64,000 bases of DNA from Caballeronia zhejiangensis (GTDB taxonomy: Bacteria; Pseudomonadota; Gammaproteobacteria; Burkholderiales; Burkholderiaceae): contig NZ_JFHD01000006.1 of assembly GCF_000698575.1 (NCBI RefSeq), positions 62,001 to 126,000 of the forward strand, read 5' to 3'. The translations under genes and the position numbers were made by a program. The notes under the pieces were generated by a model, which ran no database searches, was not told where the DNA came from, and worked only from the letters and a program-made list of their open reading frames with translations. Numbering within the stretch: position 1 is the first letter of the stretch; each line of letters begins with the position of its first letter. Positions 49,306 to 58,902 of the stretch are shown here, one piece after another.

Positions 49306-49884
49306 GTGACCGGCAAAGTCAGCGCGAGCAGGCGCTCGTTTCTCTCGTTCGTCCCGCTCCTCGGCGGCGCGGCGATGCTGTCCGCGTGCGGCTTCCAGCT
49401 TCGCGGCCAGCAGGACTACGCGTTCAAGCGGCTCGCGATCACCGGCGGCACGCCGCAGATGGTCGCGCGCCTCGAGCGCATGGTTCAGGGCGGCAGCGAC
49501 ACCGTGATCGTCAAACCGTTCGAGAAGCCGGACGCGACGCTCAATCTGAACGAAGGCCAGGGCATGCGCACGTTGAGCCTGAACGCGCAGGGCGTGATTC
49601 AGGAATACGAGCTCGTCTTCTCGCTGAACTACACACTGCTCGGCGCCGACGGCACGTTACTGATTCCGCCGAGCACCATCGCGCTAAATCGCTCGATGAC
49701 ATACAGCGATCAATACACGCTCGCGAAATCGCAGGAAGCGACGCTGCTCTACAACGACATGCGCAACGACGCCGTCGATCAGCTGACGCGCCGTCTCGCG
49801 ACCGTGCGTTCGCTGCATCCGGCGCCGGGCGAGCAGACACCGGGCGTCTCGCCGCGCGCGCCGCTGCCGGTGCCGCCGCTTTGA
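49306..49884 (+). CDS. lptE: LPS-assembly lipoprotein LptE
   Basis: A 192-residue outer-membrane lipoprotein that plugs the LptD barrel for lipopolysaccharide export. The signal peptide ends in LSAC with lipobox Cys28, followed by GFQLRGQQDYAFKRLAITGG, typical of LptE. I prefer GTG 49306 because AAGGGAG stands five bases before it; ATG 49282, which overlaps the leuS stop, would add eight residues. The position leuS-lptE-holA is the classical gene order. Confidence 0.93.
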   Translation: MTGKVSASRRSFLSFVPLLGGAAMLSACGFQLRGQQDYAFKRLAITGGTPQMVARLERMVQGGSDTVIVKPFEKPDATLNLNEGQGMRTLSLNAQGVIQEYELVFSLNYTLLGADGTLLIPPSTIALNRSMTYSDQYTLAKSQEATLLYNDMRNDAVDQLTRRLATVRSLHPAPGEQTPGVSPRAPLPVPPL

Positions 49885-49906
49885 TCGGCCGGGTTCGCTT
49901 GGCATC

Positions 49907-50998
49907 ATGCAACTGAAGCTCGACGCGCTCGAAGCGCATCTCGCCAAAGGCCTGAAAGGGCTGTACGTCGTCTACGGCGACGAGCATCTGCTCGCGCAGG
50001 AAGCGTGCGACCGCATTCGGGCAACGGCGCGCGCGGCGGGCTTCACCGATCGCACGGTGTTCACGGTCGAGCGTGGATTCGACTGGAGCGCGCTCATCGG
50101 CGCAACGCAGTCGATGTCGCTGTTCGGCGACCGTCAACTGATCGAACTGCGCATTCCGACTGGCAAGCCCGGCAAGGAAGGCGCCGAAGCGCTGAAGACG
50201 CTCGCCGACGCCGATAACCCGGACGTCGTGACACTCGTCACGCTGCCGCGTCTCGACGGCGCGACGCAGAAATCCGGCTGGTTCACGGCGTTGCTGGGCG
50301 CGGGCGTCGCGTTGAAGGTCGATCCGATCGAGCGCGCGCAGTTGCCCATGTGGGTCGGCCAGCGCCTCGCGCAGCAAGGCCAGCGTGTCGCCCCGGGCGA
50401 GGAAGGGCGGCGCGCGCTGTCGTTCATCGCGGAACGCGTGGAAGGCAATTTGCTCGCCGCGCATCAGGAAATCCAGAAGCTCGGGCTGCTGTATCCCGAG
50501 GGCGTGCTCACGTTCGAGCAGATTCACGACGCGGTGCTGAACGTCGCGCGCTACGACGTGTTCAAACTCAACGAAGCGATGCTGACGGGCGATGTCGGCC
50601 GTCTCGCGCGCATGCTCGACGGCCTCAAAGGCGAAGGCGAGACGGCAGTGCTCGTGCTGTGGGCGCTCGTCGAGGAAGTTCGCACGCTGCTGCGCATCAA
50701 GCGCGGCGTCGCATCGGGCAAGCCGCTCGCGACACTCATGCGCGAGAACCGCGTCTGGGGCCCGCGCGAACGGCTGATCGGCCCGGCGCTCTCGCGCGTG
50801 ACGGACGAGGCGCTGGAAAAGGCGCTGTCGCTGGCGGCGCGGCTGGATCGGCAGGTGAAGGGACTGTCGGGCAGCACCGGCAAGCGCGGCAGCGAGCCGC
50901 CGCCGGATCCGTGGGCCGGCATGTTCGAACTGGCGATGGCCGTCGCGCACGGCGGCAAGACGGCGCAGCCCGCGCCAGCGCCACGACCGCGTCGCTAG
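49907..50998 (+). CDS. holA: DNA polymerase III, delta subunit
   Basis: A 363-residue clamp-loader subunit that opens the beta clamp. The N-terminal GLYVVYGDEHLLAQEACDRI and FGDRQLIELRIPTGKPG are typical, followed by AAHQEIQKLGLLY and VLNVARYDVFKLNEAML. Length is normal (343 in E. coli). It is 22 bases after lptE. Confidence 0.94.
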   Translation: MQLKLDALEAHLAKGLKGLYVVYGDEHLLAQEACDRIRATARAAGFTDRTVFTVERGFDWSALIGATQSMSLFGDRQLIELRIPTGKPGKEGAEALKTLADADNPDVVTLVTLPRLDGATQKSGWFTALLGAGVALKVDPIERAQLPMWVGQRLAQQGQRVAPGEEGRRALSFIAERVEGNLLAAHQEIQKLGLLYPEGVLTFEQIHDAVLNVARYDVFKLNEAMLTGDVGRLARMLDGLKGEGETAVLVLWALVEEVRTLLRIKRGVASGKPLATLMRENRVWGPRERLIGPALSRVTDEALEKALSLAARLDRQVKGLSGSTGKRGSEPPPDPWAGMFELAMAVAHGGKTAQPAPAPRPRR

Positions 50999-51086
50999 AA
51001 CGCTTCCGTCACGCGCTGTTGCAATCTGTGCAACAGCTTAGAATGAACTTTTCGACGCGCGCAGCGCCGACGCAACGAGACCCACG

Positions 51087-52358
51087 ATGAACATCGATCA
51101 ATACATGACCGACCTCGGCCGCCGCGCCCGCAAGGCGTCGCGCGCGATGGCGCGGGCGTCGACGGCGGCGAAGAACGCGGCGCTCATCAAGGTGGCCGAC
51201 GCCATCGAGCGCGAGCGCGAAGCGCTCAAGGAAGCGAATGCGCGCGATCTCGCCCGCGCGCGCGAAAAGGGTCACGACGCGGCGTTCATCGACCGCCTGA
51301 CGCTTTCGGACAAGGCGCTGAACACGATGGTCGAAGGCTTGCGTCAGGTCGCCGGGCTGGCCGATCCGATCGGCGAGATCAGCGGGCTCAAGTTCCGTCC
51401 GAGCGGCATTCAGGTCGGGCAGATGCGCGTGCCGCTCGGCGTGATCGGCATCATCTATGAATCGCGGCCCAACGTGACCATCGACGCCGCCGCGCTCTGT
51501 CTCAAATCCGGCAACGCGACCATTCTGCGCGGTGGCTCCGAGGCGCTCGAATGCAACATGGCGCTCGCGAAGCTGATCGGCGTCGGGCTCGAAGCGGCGG
51601 GCTTGCCGCAGGACGCGGTGCAGGTCATCGAGACGGCGGATCGCGCGGCGGTCGGCAAGCTCATCACGATGACCGAATTCGTCGACGTTATCGTGCCGCG
51701 CGGCGGCAAGAGCCTGATCGCGCGCCTGATGGAAGAAGCGCGCGTGCCGATGATCAAGCATCTCGACGGCATCTGCCACGTCTACGTCGACGATCGCGCC
51801 GATCTCGCGAAAGCAGCGGCCATTTGCGACAACGCGAAGACGCATCGTTACGGCACCTGCAACACGATGGAAACGCTGCTCGTCGCGCGCGGCATCGCGA
51901 ACGAGGCGCTGCCGCAACTCGCGCGCGCGTTCCAGGCGAAGGACGTCGAGTTGCGCGTCGATGGGCAAGCGCGCGCCGTGCTCGAAGCGGCGCAGGTCGG
52001 CTCGCTCGTCGACGCGACCGAAGAAGACTGGAGCACGGAATATCTGGCGCCGGTGCTAGCGATCAAGGTCGTCGGCGATCTCGACGAGGCGATCGAGCAC
52101 ATCAACACGTACGGCTCGCACCACACGGACGCCATCGTCACCGAAGACCACGACCGCGCGATGCGCTTCCTGCGCGAAGTCGATTCGGCGAGCGTGATGG
52201 TCAACGCATCGACGCGTTTCGCGGACGGCTTCGAATTCGGTCTGGGCGCGGAAATCGGCATCTCGAACGACAAGCTGCATGCGCGCGGACCGGTCGGTCT
52301 CGAAGGGCTCACGTCGCTCAAATATGTCGTGCTGGGGCGCGGCGAAGTCCGTCAATAA
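51087..52358 (+). CDS. proA: Gamma-glutamyl phosphate reductase
   Basis: A 423-residue NADPH-dependent enzyme, the second step of proline synthesis. It belongs to the aldehyde dehydrogenase superfamily. Motifs are [44 protein letters not shown] [12 protein letters not shown], and [13 protein letters not shown] with the catalytic Cys. Full length. Confidence 0.96.
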   Translation: MNIDQYMTDLGRRARKASRAMARASTAAKNAALIKVADAIEREREALKEANARDLARAREKGHDAAFIDRLTLSDKALNTMVEGLRQVAGLADPIGEISGLKFRPSGIQVGQMRVPLGVIGIIYESRPNVTIDAAALCLKSGNATILRGGSEALECNMALAKLIGVGLEAAGLPQDAVQVIETADRAAVGKLITMTEFVDVIVPRGGKSLIARLMEEARVPMIKHLDGICHVYVDDRADLAKAAAICDNAKTHRYGTCNTMETLLVARGIANEALPQLARAFQAKDVELRVDGQARAVLEAAQVGSLVDATEEDWSTEYLAPVLAIKVVGDLDEAIEHINTYGSHHTDAIVTEDHDRAMRFLREVDSASVMVNASTRFADGFEFGLGAEIGISNDKLHARGPVGLEGLTSLKYVVLGRGEVRQ

Positions 52359-52370
52359 AAATCAGAACCG

Positions 52371-52787
52371 ATGCTCTGGATCAAATCGCTGCATATCGTG
52401 CTCGTCGCTTCATGGTTCGCGGGGCTGTTCTATCTGCCGCGCATCTTCGTGAACCTTGCGATGGAGAAAGACCCCGCGGCCACCGCGCGCCTGCTGCTCA
52501 TGGCGCGCAAGCTCTTTCGCTTCATGACGTTCATCGCCGTGCCCGCGCTCGCGTGCGGGCTGTGGCTGTGGCTCGTCGTGGGCATCGGCGCGGGGCAGGG
52601 CTGGCTGCACGCTAAGCTGACGATCGTCGTCCTGCTGATTGCCTATCACGCATATTGCGGGCGCTTGCTGCACACATTTCAGCGCGGCGAAAACAAGCGT
52701 TCGGACAAGTGGTATCGGATGTATAACGAGCTGCCGGTGCTCGGGCTGCTCGGCGCGACGCTGCTCGTCGTGATCAAGCCGTTCTGA
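52371..52787 (+). CDS. hemJ: Protoporphyrinogen IX oxidase HemJ
   Basis: A 138-residue inner-membrane protein of the HemJ (UPF0093/CopD-like) family that oxidises protoporphyrinogen IX in heme synthesis. Four hydrophobic helices are seen. The conserved His lies in KSLHIVLVASWFAGLFYLPRIFV, and WLHAKLTIVVLLIAYHAYCGR and the ending NELPVLGLLGATLLVVIKPF match the family. It follows proA after 12 bases. Confidence 0.88.
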   Translation: MLWIKSLHIVLVASWFAGLFYLPRIFVNLAMEKDPAATARLLLMARKLFRFMTFIAVPALACGLWLWLVVGIGAGQGWLHAKLTIVVLLIAYHAYCGRLLHTFQRGENKRSDKWYRMYNELPVLGLLGATLLVVIKPF

Positions 52788-53290
52788 CGCGTTCCTGCTT
52801 CACCAGATCGAGGACCATTTCCCCGAACACTTCGGGACGGCCCTCGAAGAAACGCTGGACCACATTCTTCTCGAGCATGTAGCGGCGCAGCGATTCGCGT
52901 TCTTCGTGATTGTTCGCGAGCCTGACCGCCGCTTCGATATATTCCTCGACCGTGTCCGCGACCAGCCAGCCGGGCATGTACGCGCGCATGAACATGGCGC
53001 CGTCGATGCGCTCGAACACTTCCCTTCCTGATACCGATATTAATCTCTGCGGTTGGCTTCTTCGCCGGATAGTCGACTGGCTCCATCGCGGGCGACGGCC
53101 GATGGGGCTGGCCATCTTTCGGAAGTTTCAATAGCTTTTCGCTGAAACATGCCAGATCGCCGACGTAATCGGCGGGAGCCGCATGTTCGACACGTTGATC
53201 GCCAGCAACGACATGCCCACGCTCCGCATGTGGAGACGTCGGGGTGTATCGATCATGTCAGCGTGGAAGACCGCAGGTAATGATTGCATG
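52774..53290 (-). pseudogene. Decayed GT41-type (TPR/O-GlcNAc transferase-like) glycosyltransferase
   Basis: Fragments of the catalytic C-terminus lie in different frames. First, REVFERIDGAMFMRAYMPGWLVADTVEEYIEAAVRLANNHEERESLRRYMLEK and following residues to LVKQERVRTA (52774 to about 53030). Second, CFSEKLLKLPKDGQPHRPSPAMEPVDY to INIGI (about 53030-53155). Third, LLAINVSNMRLPP (about 53178-53218). Together they match the C-terminus of Burkholderia TPR glycosyltransferases, but about 110 residues between INIGI and REVFER are missing, and there are frameshifts and a stop. The N-terminal TPR region is gone; 53290-53458 holds no recognisable gene. Confidence 0.7.
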
Positions 53291-53458
53291 CGCACAGCGG
53301 CGCGAGCGCTTCGTCCGGCTTTCCGCCATAAACACAGATTTCAAAGCGCTCGACAGTGAAGGAACAGTCCACGTTGCATGGTCCTGCAAGACATCGGGTT
53401 GGTGGGGAGAATAGGCGATCCATCGCCCTTCATTCGACGTCGAAGCGAACTTCGCCGT

Positions 53459-54298
53459 CTACGCACCCACACGCCGCCCTTCGAGCACGTCCTTCGCTTC
53501 CGCAAGCTTTTCCGCCAGCGCGGGTCCGCGCGCCAGGGCAAGACCGACTGCCAAAATGTCGCCGATCGCGAGATGTGAAACGCGCGATGTCATCGGCGAA
53601 AATATGTCGGTATCTTCATCGACGTTTGCGAACAATCCGACTGTGGCGAGACGCGCGAGCGGCGAATTGCCGTGCGTGATCGCAATGACCTTCGCTCCGC
53701 CATTCAGCGCCGATCTGCACGCGTCGAGAATGTCCCGAGTGCGTCCCGTATTCGATATCGCGACGACTACATCGCCCGCACCAAGAAGCGCCGCCGAAGT
53801 GGTGTACGTGTGCGGGTCCGAGTATGCGACAGATGGCACGCCCAACCGAAAAAATTTGTGCTGCATGTCGAGCGCGGCGATGCCCGAGCCGCCCGCGCCG
53901 TAGAACTCGATGCGCCGTGCTTCCGCGAGCATCGCGATCGCGGCCGCGACACTGTCCGACGACAGGCTGTTGCGCACCGCGATCAATGCGCCGATGGTCC
54001 GGTCGAGCACCTTCGCCGCGACGCCGGCGGCCGGTTCATCTGTGCGGACGTCGCGATACACGGTAGGAACATCCGCTGCTACCCCTTGCGCCAAGCGAAT
54101 CTTGAACTCGCGAAATCCCGAAAAGCCGAGCGCCTGACAGAAACGCGCAATCGTCGGCTGGCTGACGCCCGCGCGCGCGGCGAATTCGGTCATCGAAAGG
54201 TCGAGCACCTCGCGCGGCGCTTCCAGCACGTACTCAGCCAGCTTGCGCTCGGACGGACGCAGTTGCGCGCGCATCGCTTCGACTTGGGACAGCAACAT
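53459..54298 (-). CDS. hexR: HexR-type (RpiR family) regulator
   Basis: A 279-residue repressor. The N-terminal helix-turn-helix (about 20-75: EVLDLSMTEFAARAGVSQPTIARFCQALGFSGFREFKIRLAQG) is followed by a sugar-isomerase SIS domain with FYGAGGSGIAALDMQHKFFRLG and AISNTGRTRDILDACR. HexR usually responds to 2-keto-3-deoxy-6-phosphogluconate and controls edd, eda, gap and zwf. It is divergent from edd; a good HexR box lies 55 bases from its start. The alternative reading as another RpiR-type sugar regulator is much less likely given the neighbours. Confidence 0.93.
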   Translation of the reverse strand: MLLSQVEAMRAQLRPSERKLAEYVLEAPREVLDLSMTEFAARAGVSQPTIARFCQALGFSGFREFKIRLAQGVAADVPTVYRDVRTDEPAAGVAAKVLDRTIGALIAVRNSLSSDSVAAAIAMLAEARRIEFYGAGGSGIAALDMQHKFFRLGVPSVAYSDPHTYTTSAALLGAGDVVVAISNTGRTRDILDACRSALNGGAKVIAITHGNSPLARLATVGLFANVDEDTDIFSPMTSRVSHLAIGDILAVGLALARGPALAEKLAEAKDVLEGRRVGA

Positions 54299-54352
54299 CG
54301 GAATTCTCGCCTATTCTGAAAATTGCTACGGACTATAACGGATGATCGGTTT

Positions 54353-54367
54353 TGTACAAATACTACA
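54353..54367. promoter_or_regulatory. Candidate HexR operator
   Basis: TGTACAAATACTACA is an imperfect 15-base palindrome (TGTA, seven bases, TACA), close to the known HexR consensus of TGTA-TACA ends with an AT-rich centre. A half-site TGTAGTTTTT lies further toward edd, near 54473. Both could repress hexR and edd-eda. Confidence 0.55.
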
Positions 54368-54596
54368 TAAGCCGCATACAGAATCTTAGGGAAATCCCGT
54401 AAACGTCCGTGGGATAAGTGTCTAATCCATTTGGCTGCTTGTCGTTCTGGCCAGGTTTTCGATTGTCATCGTGTAGTTTTTCTCCTAAACTCGCAAGACA
54501 CGGCACCATCACAAGACAACGATCCAAACGCCGTCCCTCGCAATGTTCAACCCAATCTCAACGGCAGGCAGCCGGGAGTGAGACGAAGGAGCTTCG

Positions 54597-56549
54597 ATGG
54601 TTTCCCCGCATCCGCAACTCAAGAACGTCACCGATCGCATCATCGAACGCAGCAAACCGACGCGCGCAGCCTATCTCGCGCGCATCGACGCGGCGCACGG
54701 CCTGTTCCCGGCGCGCGGTGCGCTGTCCTGCGCCAATCTCGCGCACGGCTTCGCCGGCCTCGAGGGCCAAGAAAAGTTCGCGATCAAGGCGGTGCGCGAG
54801 CCGAACATCGGTATCGTGTCGTCTTATAACGAGATGCTCTCCGCGCACGCGCCGTACAAGAGCTTTCCGGACATCATCAAGCAGGCGGCGCGCGCGCATG
54901 GCGGCATCGCGCAATTCGCGGGCGGCGTGCCGGCTATGTGCGACGGCATCACGCAAGGCAACGCGGGCATGGAGCTGTCGCTGTTCTCGCGGGAAGTCAT
55001 CGCGATGAGCACGGCCGTCGCGCTGACGCACAACATGTTCGACGCGGCGCTGTGCCTTGGCGTGTGCGACAAGATCGTGCCCGGACTCGCGATCGGCGCG
55101 CTGCAGTTCGGCCATCTGCCGACCATTTTCGTCCCAGCCGGCCCGATGACGAGCGGCCTCACCAACGACGAAAAAGCCAAGGTGCGCCAGGAATTCGCGA
55201 CCGGCAAGTGCGATCGCGGCGCGCTGCTCGAAGCCGAAGCGGCGGCGTATCACGGTCACGGCACCTGCACGTTCTACGGCACCGCCAACAGCAATCAGAT
55301 GCTGATGGAAGTGATGGGCCTGCATCTGCCGAGCGCGGCGTTCGTGCATCCGCATACGGAACTGCGCGACGCGCTCACCGCCGAGGCCGCGCGCCGCGTG
55401 CTCGATATCACGCTCGAACGCGGCAACTACACGCCGATCGGTCATGTCGTCGATGAAAAGGCGATCGTGAACGGCATCGTTGCGCTGCTCGCGACGGGCG
55501 GTTCGACCAATCACACGCTGCATCTCGTGGCGATCGCGCGGGCGGCGGGCATCGTGATCGACTGGAACGATTTCGACGAGCTGTCGCAGGTCGTACCGCT
55601 GCTCGCGAAGATCTACCCCAATGGCAAGGCCGACGTGAATCACTTCCACGCAGCAGGCGGCGTCGCGTTCCTCGTGCGCAATCTGCTCGAAGGCGGGCTG
55701 CTGCATGAGGACGTGCAGACGGTCGTCGGCAAAGGGCTGTCGCATTACACCAAGGAGCCGAAGCTCATCGACGGCAAACTGCAATGGGTCGACGGCGTGG
55801 CGGAGAGCCACGACACGAAGGTGCTGCGCGCGATCGGCGAGCCGTTCCAGCCGGACGGCGGACTGCGGCTGATGCAGGGCAAGCTCGGGCGCGGCGTCAT
55901 CAAGATATCGGCGGTGGCGCCGGAGCATCGCGTGGTGAAGGCGCCGGCCATCGTCTTCAATTCGCAGGAAGAAGTGCAGGAAGCGTTCGACAAGGGCGAA
56001 CTGAAGCGCGATTTCGTCGCCGTCGTGCGTTTCCAGGGCGCGCGCGCGAACGGCATGCCGGAGTTGCATCGGTTGACGCCGCTTCTGGGCGTATTGCAGG
56101 ATCAGGGCTTTCACGTCGCGCTAGTGACCGATGGACGCATGTCGGGCGCATCGGGCAAGGTCCCGGCGGTCATTCACGTATCGCCGGAAGCGCTGCTGCA
56201 AGGTCCGCTCGGCAAGGTCCGCACCGGAGATATGCTCGTGATCGACGCACCCGCGGGCGTGCTCGACATCGAAATCGATGCGAACGAGTGGGCATCACGC
56301 GAAGTCGAGGCTCCGCTGCATCAAGCGGAGAACGAAGCGGGCTTCGGCCGCGAGTTGTTCGGCGTGTTCCGCAGCGCGGCGTTGCCGGCGGAGCAGGGCG
56401 CGTCGGTCTTCGGCGCGTTGCTCGGCGCGGCAGCAAGCCACGACGGACACGCCCATGCGACGGCCGCCGCGCCCGAACGAAACGCGCTTCGCGACAATGC
56501 GCGGGCGGCGGCGTCGGCGCTGAACAAGGCGCACGCCACGAATCACTGA
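54597..56549 (+). CDS. edd: 6-phosphogluconate dehydratase
   Basis: A 650-residue iron-sulfur dehydratase of the Entner-Doudoroff pathway, which turns 6-phosphogluconate into KDPG. Conserved motifs are [61 protein letters not shown] and [23 protein letters not shown]. It is about 45 residues longer than E. coli Edd, because of an Ala-rich C-terminal tail ([24 protein letters not shown]). The start ATG 54597 has GAAGGAG upstream. eda follows. Confidence 0.96.
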   Translation: MVSPHPQLKNVTDRIIERSKPTRAAYLARIDAAHGLFPARGALSCANLAHGFAGLEGQEKFAIKAVREPNIGIVSSYNEMLSAHAPYKSFPDIIKQAARAHGGIAQFAGGVPAMCDGITQGNAGMELSLFSREVIAMSTAVALTHNMFDAALCLGVCDKIVPGLAIGALQFGHLPTIFVPAGPMTSGLTNDEKAKVRQEFATGKCDRGALLEAEAAAYHGHGTCTFYGTANSNQMLMEVMGLHLPSAAFVHPHTELRDALTAEAARRVLDITLERGNYTPIGHVVDEKAIVNGIVALLATGGSTNHTLHLVAIARAAGIVIDWNDFDELSQVVPLLAKIYPNGKADVNHFHAAGGVAFLVRNLLEGGLLHEDVQTVVGKGLSHYTKEPKLIDGKLQWVDGVAESHDTKVLRAIGEPFQPDGGLRLMQGKLGRGVIKISAVAPEHRVVKAPAIVFNSQEEVQEAFDKGELKRDFVAVVRFQGARANGMPELHRLTPLLGVLQDQGFHVALVTDGRMSGASGKVPAVIHVSPEALLQGPLGKVRTGDMLVIDAPAGVLDIEIDANEWASREVEAPLHQAENEAGFGRELFGVFRSAALPAEQGASVFGALLGAAASHDGHAHATAAAPERNALRDNARAAASALNKAHATNH

Positions 56550-56640
56550 ACGGAACAACGAAGGGCGTATCGCCCGGGACCTGAGAGAAACCCGCGGACA
56601 GACCCCAATGGCGCCGCTCAAAAACCAGGAGTCGTATCAA

Positions 56641-57273
56641 ATGAAAACGGTAAGCGAAATCGTGCGTCTGGGACCGGTGATCCCGGTTCTGGCTTTCGAA
56701 ACGATCGAGCAAGGCGAGCACGTGTCGCGTGCGCTGCATGCGGGCGGCGTGAAGGTGCTGGAAATCACGCTGCGCACGCCGGCGGGCATCGGTGCGATCG
56801 AGCGCGCGAGCCAACTGGCAGACGATATCGTCGTCGGCGTGGGCACCATCACGAAGCCGGAGCATTGCGCGCAGGCGAAGAAGGCGGGCGCGCAGTTCGG
56901 CGTGTCGCCCGGTCTCACGAAGGACATGCACAAGGCCGCGCAGGACGCCGGATTGCCGCTCCTGCCGGGCGTGATGACGCCAAGCGATATCATCACGGCG
57001 ATGGAACTCGGATATGAAATCGTCAAGTTCTTTCCGGCGCAACAGGCGGGCGGCATTCCGATGCTTCAGGCGTTCTACGGACCGTTCCCAAACCTGAAAT
57101 TCTGTCCGACGGGCGGCATCACGGCAGAAACCGCGTCGAGCTTCCTGGCGCAGCCGAATGTGGTGTGCGTCGGTGGGTCGTGGCTCACGCCGAAGGCCGC
57201 GCTCGCCGCGCAGAATTGGGAGGAAGTCACGCGCCTCGCGCGGGCGGCGAGCGAATTGGCGCCGCATAAGTAA
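56641..57273 (+). CDS. eda: KDPG (2-dehydro-3-deoxyphosphogluconate) aldolase
   Basis: A 210-residue class I aldolase that splits KDPG to pyruvate and glyceraldehyde 3-phosphate. Motifs are VIPVLAFETIEQGEHV, LEITLRTPAGI, GVGTITKPE and the Schiff-base lysine in YEIVKFFPAQQAGG. ATG 56641 has an AGGAG site; the frame is open to 56608 without similarity. It follows edd after 91 bases, presumably in one transcript. Confidence 0.95.
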   Translation: MKTVSEIVRLGPVIPVLAFETIEQGEHVSRALHAGGVKVLEITLRTPAGIGAIERASQLADDIVVGVGTITKPEHCAQAKKAGAQFGVSPGLTKDMHKAAQDAGLPLLPGVMTPSDIITAMELGYEIVKFFPAQQAGGIPMLQAFYGPFPNLKFCPTGGITAETASSFLAQPNVVCVGGSWLTPKAALAAQNWEEVTRLARAASELAPHK

Positions 57274-57293
57274 ATTGCTGCACTAATCGAAAA

Positions 57294-57336
57294 CGCGTCA
57301 CGGCCGTGCGAGCGGCCGGGCGCATTTTGTTTTTTC
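57294..57336 (+). terminator. Terminator-like hairpin after eda
   Basis: CGGCCG (57301-57306) and CGGCCG (57313-57318) pair around a TGCGAG loop, with T-rich sequence (TTTTGTTTTTT) beginning six bases later. It is not ideal, but well placed. Confidence 0.5.
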
Positions 57337-57741
57337 GCCTTTCGGTCAGGGCAATTTGCGCCCGACGATGCTCCTCTTCAGACATGCTTTCGCGTGCGCC
57401 GTCAGTCGAGCACGCGAACATCAAGTTTTTTCGTCAAGCGATTCGATCAATATTTGAGTCGTATAAATCCAAATTTCGAAACGCATTGTGTTTAAGACGT
57501 TTTGCGCATTTTAAGACTCGCATAGGACTTGTCTCATTAATCCCTGGTTCACTGGGAATTCTAGAGATTTTTCTATATATTTAGCTTTCAGAAGTTCCCG
57601 ATATATTCAATCGCGGGAGCGAATCAGGACGTTCGGCGCATGCTGCACCATGCCTCCGTACTTCCGCGCGATGCTGCTCGCACCAACGCCGATCCCGCCG
57701 CATCAGCGTTCAACAGTGCCGGCCGAAACGATGCCAATCCG
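57337..57741. other. AT-rich gap upstream of the DUF2827 genes
   Basis: No gene is seen. From about 57420 to 57610 the sequence is much richer in A and T than the rest of the window (TATATATTTAGC, ATATATTC, AATATTTGAG and several T-runs). This suits a silenced or horizontally acquired promoter region. A -10-like TATATT lies near 57600. Confidence 0.5.
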
Positions 57742-58902
57742 ATGACCATCCGAGTCGGAATATCAGTCGTCACACATCAAGGCCAAAGCATCTGGCAAAA
57801 CGGCCTGGGCCAGAACGTGATCTTCTTGTCGGAAGCGCTTCAAAAGCTTACGTTCATCGAGAGTGTTTCGCTCATCGACGTGGGCGACCAGAACGCATTG
57901 CCGCCGCAGGTGGACGCCGCGTCGAAAGGCCTGCGCATCATGCGGACGCATGATGCGACCGACGCCGTCGACGTCATCTTCGAAATGGGCGGCGCGCTCG
58001 ACACCGAATGGCTCGATCTCATGCGCGCGCGTGGCAAGAAAGTCGCGTACTACTGCTGCGGCCAGCCGTACGTCGGGCTCGTCGAAGCGCCGGTGTTCGA
58101 CAAACCCGTGCACGTCATGCGCGCGGACCGTTACGACCAGGTCTGGCTGATGTTGAAGGATCGTGCTTTCGTCCCGATGATGCGTATGCTGCATCGCTGT
58201 CCCGTTCATATCATTCCGTTCATCTGGCATCCGCAGTTCATCGAGAGCCGTATCGTCGAAGTCGAGGAGCACGGTCTGCGCTTCGGCTACGAGCGCCGCG
58301 CGGACAAGTCGGCCCAACCGGCCATCCAGCCGCAAGGTTTCCGGGTCGCAATCTTCGAGCCGAATATTTCGGTGGTGAAAACGTCGAGCATTCCAATGCT
58401 CGTCTGCGAAGAGGCGTATCGCGCGGATCGTTCGAGCGTGTCCGCCATGCATGTGCTCAATTCCATGCACATGAAAGATCACCCGACGCTCATGTACATG
58501 GCCAACTCGCTCGACATTGTGAAAGCCTCGAAGGCGACGTTCCATGGCCGTAACGATATCGCTGGTTTCATGGCGCAATACGCCGATGCAGTCGTGTCGC
58601 ATCAGTGGGGCAACGATCAGAATTACCTGTACCTGGATGTGCTTTATGGCGGCTATCCCCTCGTCCACAATTCGCCGTGGCTGAAGGACGCCGGTTACTA
58701 CTATCCGGGTTTCGACGCGCAAGAGGGCGGACGTCAGTTGCTGCGCGCGTTCCGTGAACATGACGACAATCTCAATGCATATCGCGCAGATGCACAGCGC
58801 GTCATCGACGCGGTCAGTCCTTTCAATCAAGCCAACCTGGATGCGTTCGCAGAACGGTTGATCATCCTTTGTGCGGGAAGCAAGCTCGAGGTAGGCGTAT
58901 GA
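57742..58902 (+). CDS. DUF2827 protein, first paralog
   Basis: A 386-residue soluble protein of the DUF2827 family, known mainly from Burkholderia and relatives and often next to TPR glycosyltransferases. It opens MTIRVGISVVTHQGQSIWQNGLGQNVIFLSEAL; later YYCCGQPYVGLVE, FEPNISVVKTSSIPMLVCEEAYR, DAVVSHQWGNDQNYLYLDVLYGGYPLVHNSPW and EGGRQLLRAFREHDDNL are shared with the next gene. The pattern of two Rossmann-like halves with a C-terminal EGG motif suggests a GT-B glycosyltransferase, but this is inference. ATG 57742 is chosen since homology starts there; the frame is open back to 57640. Its stop overlaps the next start. Confidence 0.8.
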   Translation: MTIRVGISVVTHQGQSIWQNGLGQNVIFLSEALQKLTFIESVSLIDVGDQNALPPQVDAASKGLRIMRTHDATDAVDVIFEMGGALDTEWLDLMRARGKKVAYYCCGQPYVGLVEAPVFDKPVHVMRADRYDQVWLMLKDRAFVPMMRMLHRCPVHIIPFIWHPQFIESRIVEVEEHGLRFGYERRADKSAQPAIQPQGFRVAIFEPNISVVKTSSIPMLVCEEAYRADRSSVSAMHVLNSMHMKDHPTLMYMANSLDIVKASKATFHGRNDIAGFMAQYADAVVSHQWGNDQNYLYLDVLYGGYPLVHNSPWLKDAGYYYPGFDAQEGGRQLLRAFREHDDNLNAYRADAQRVIDAVSPFNQANLDAFAERLIILCAGSKLEVGV

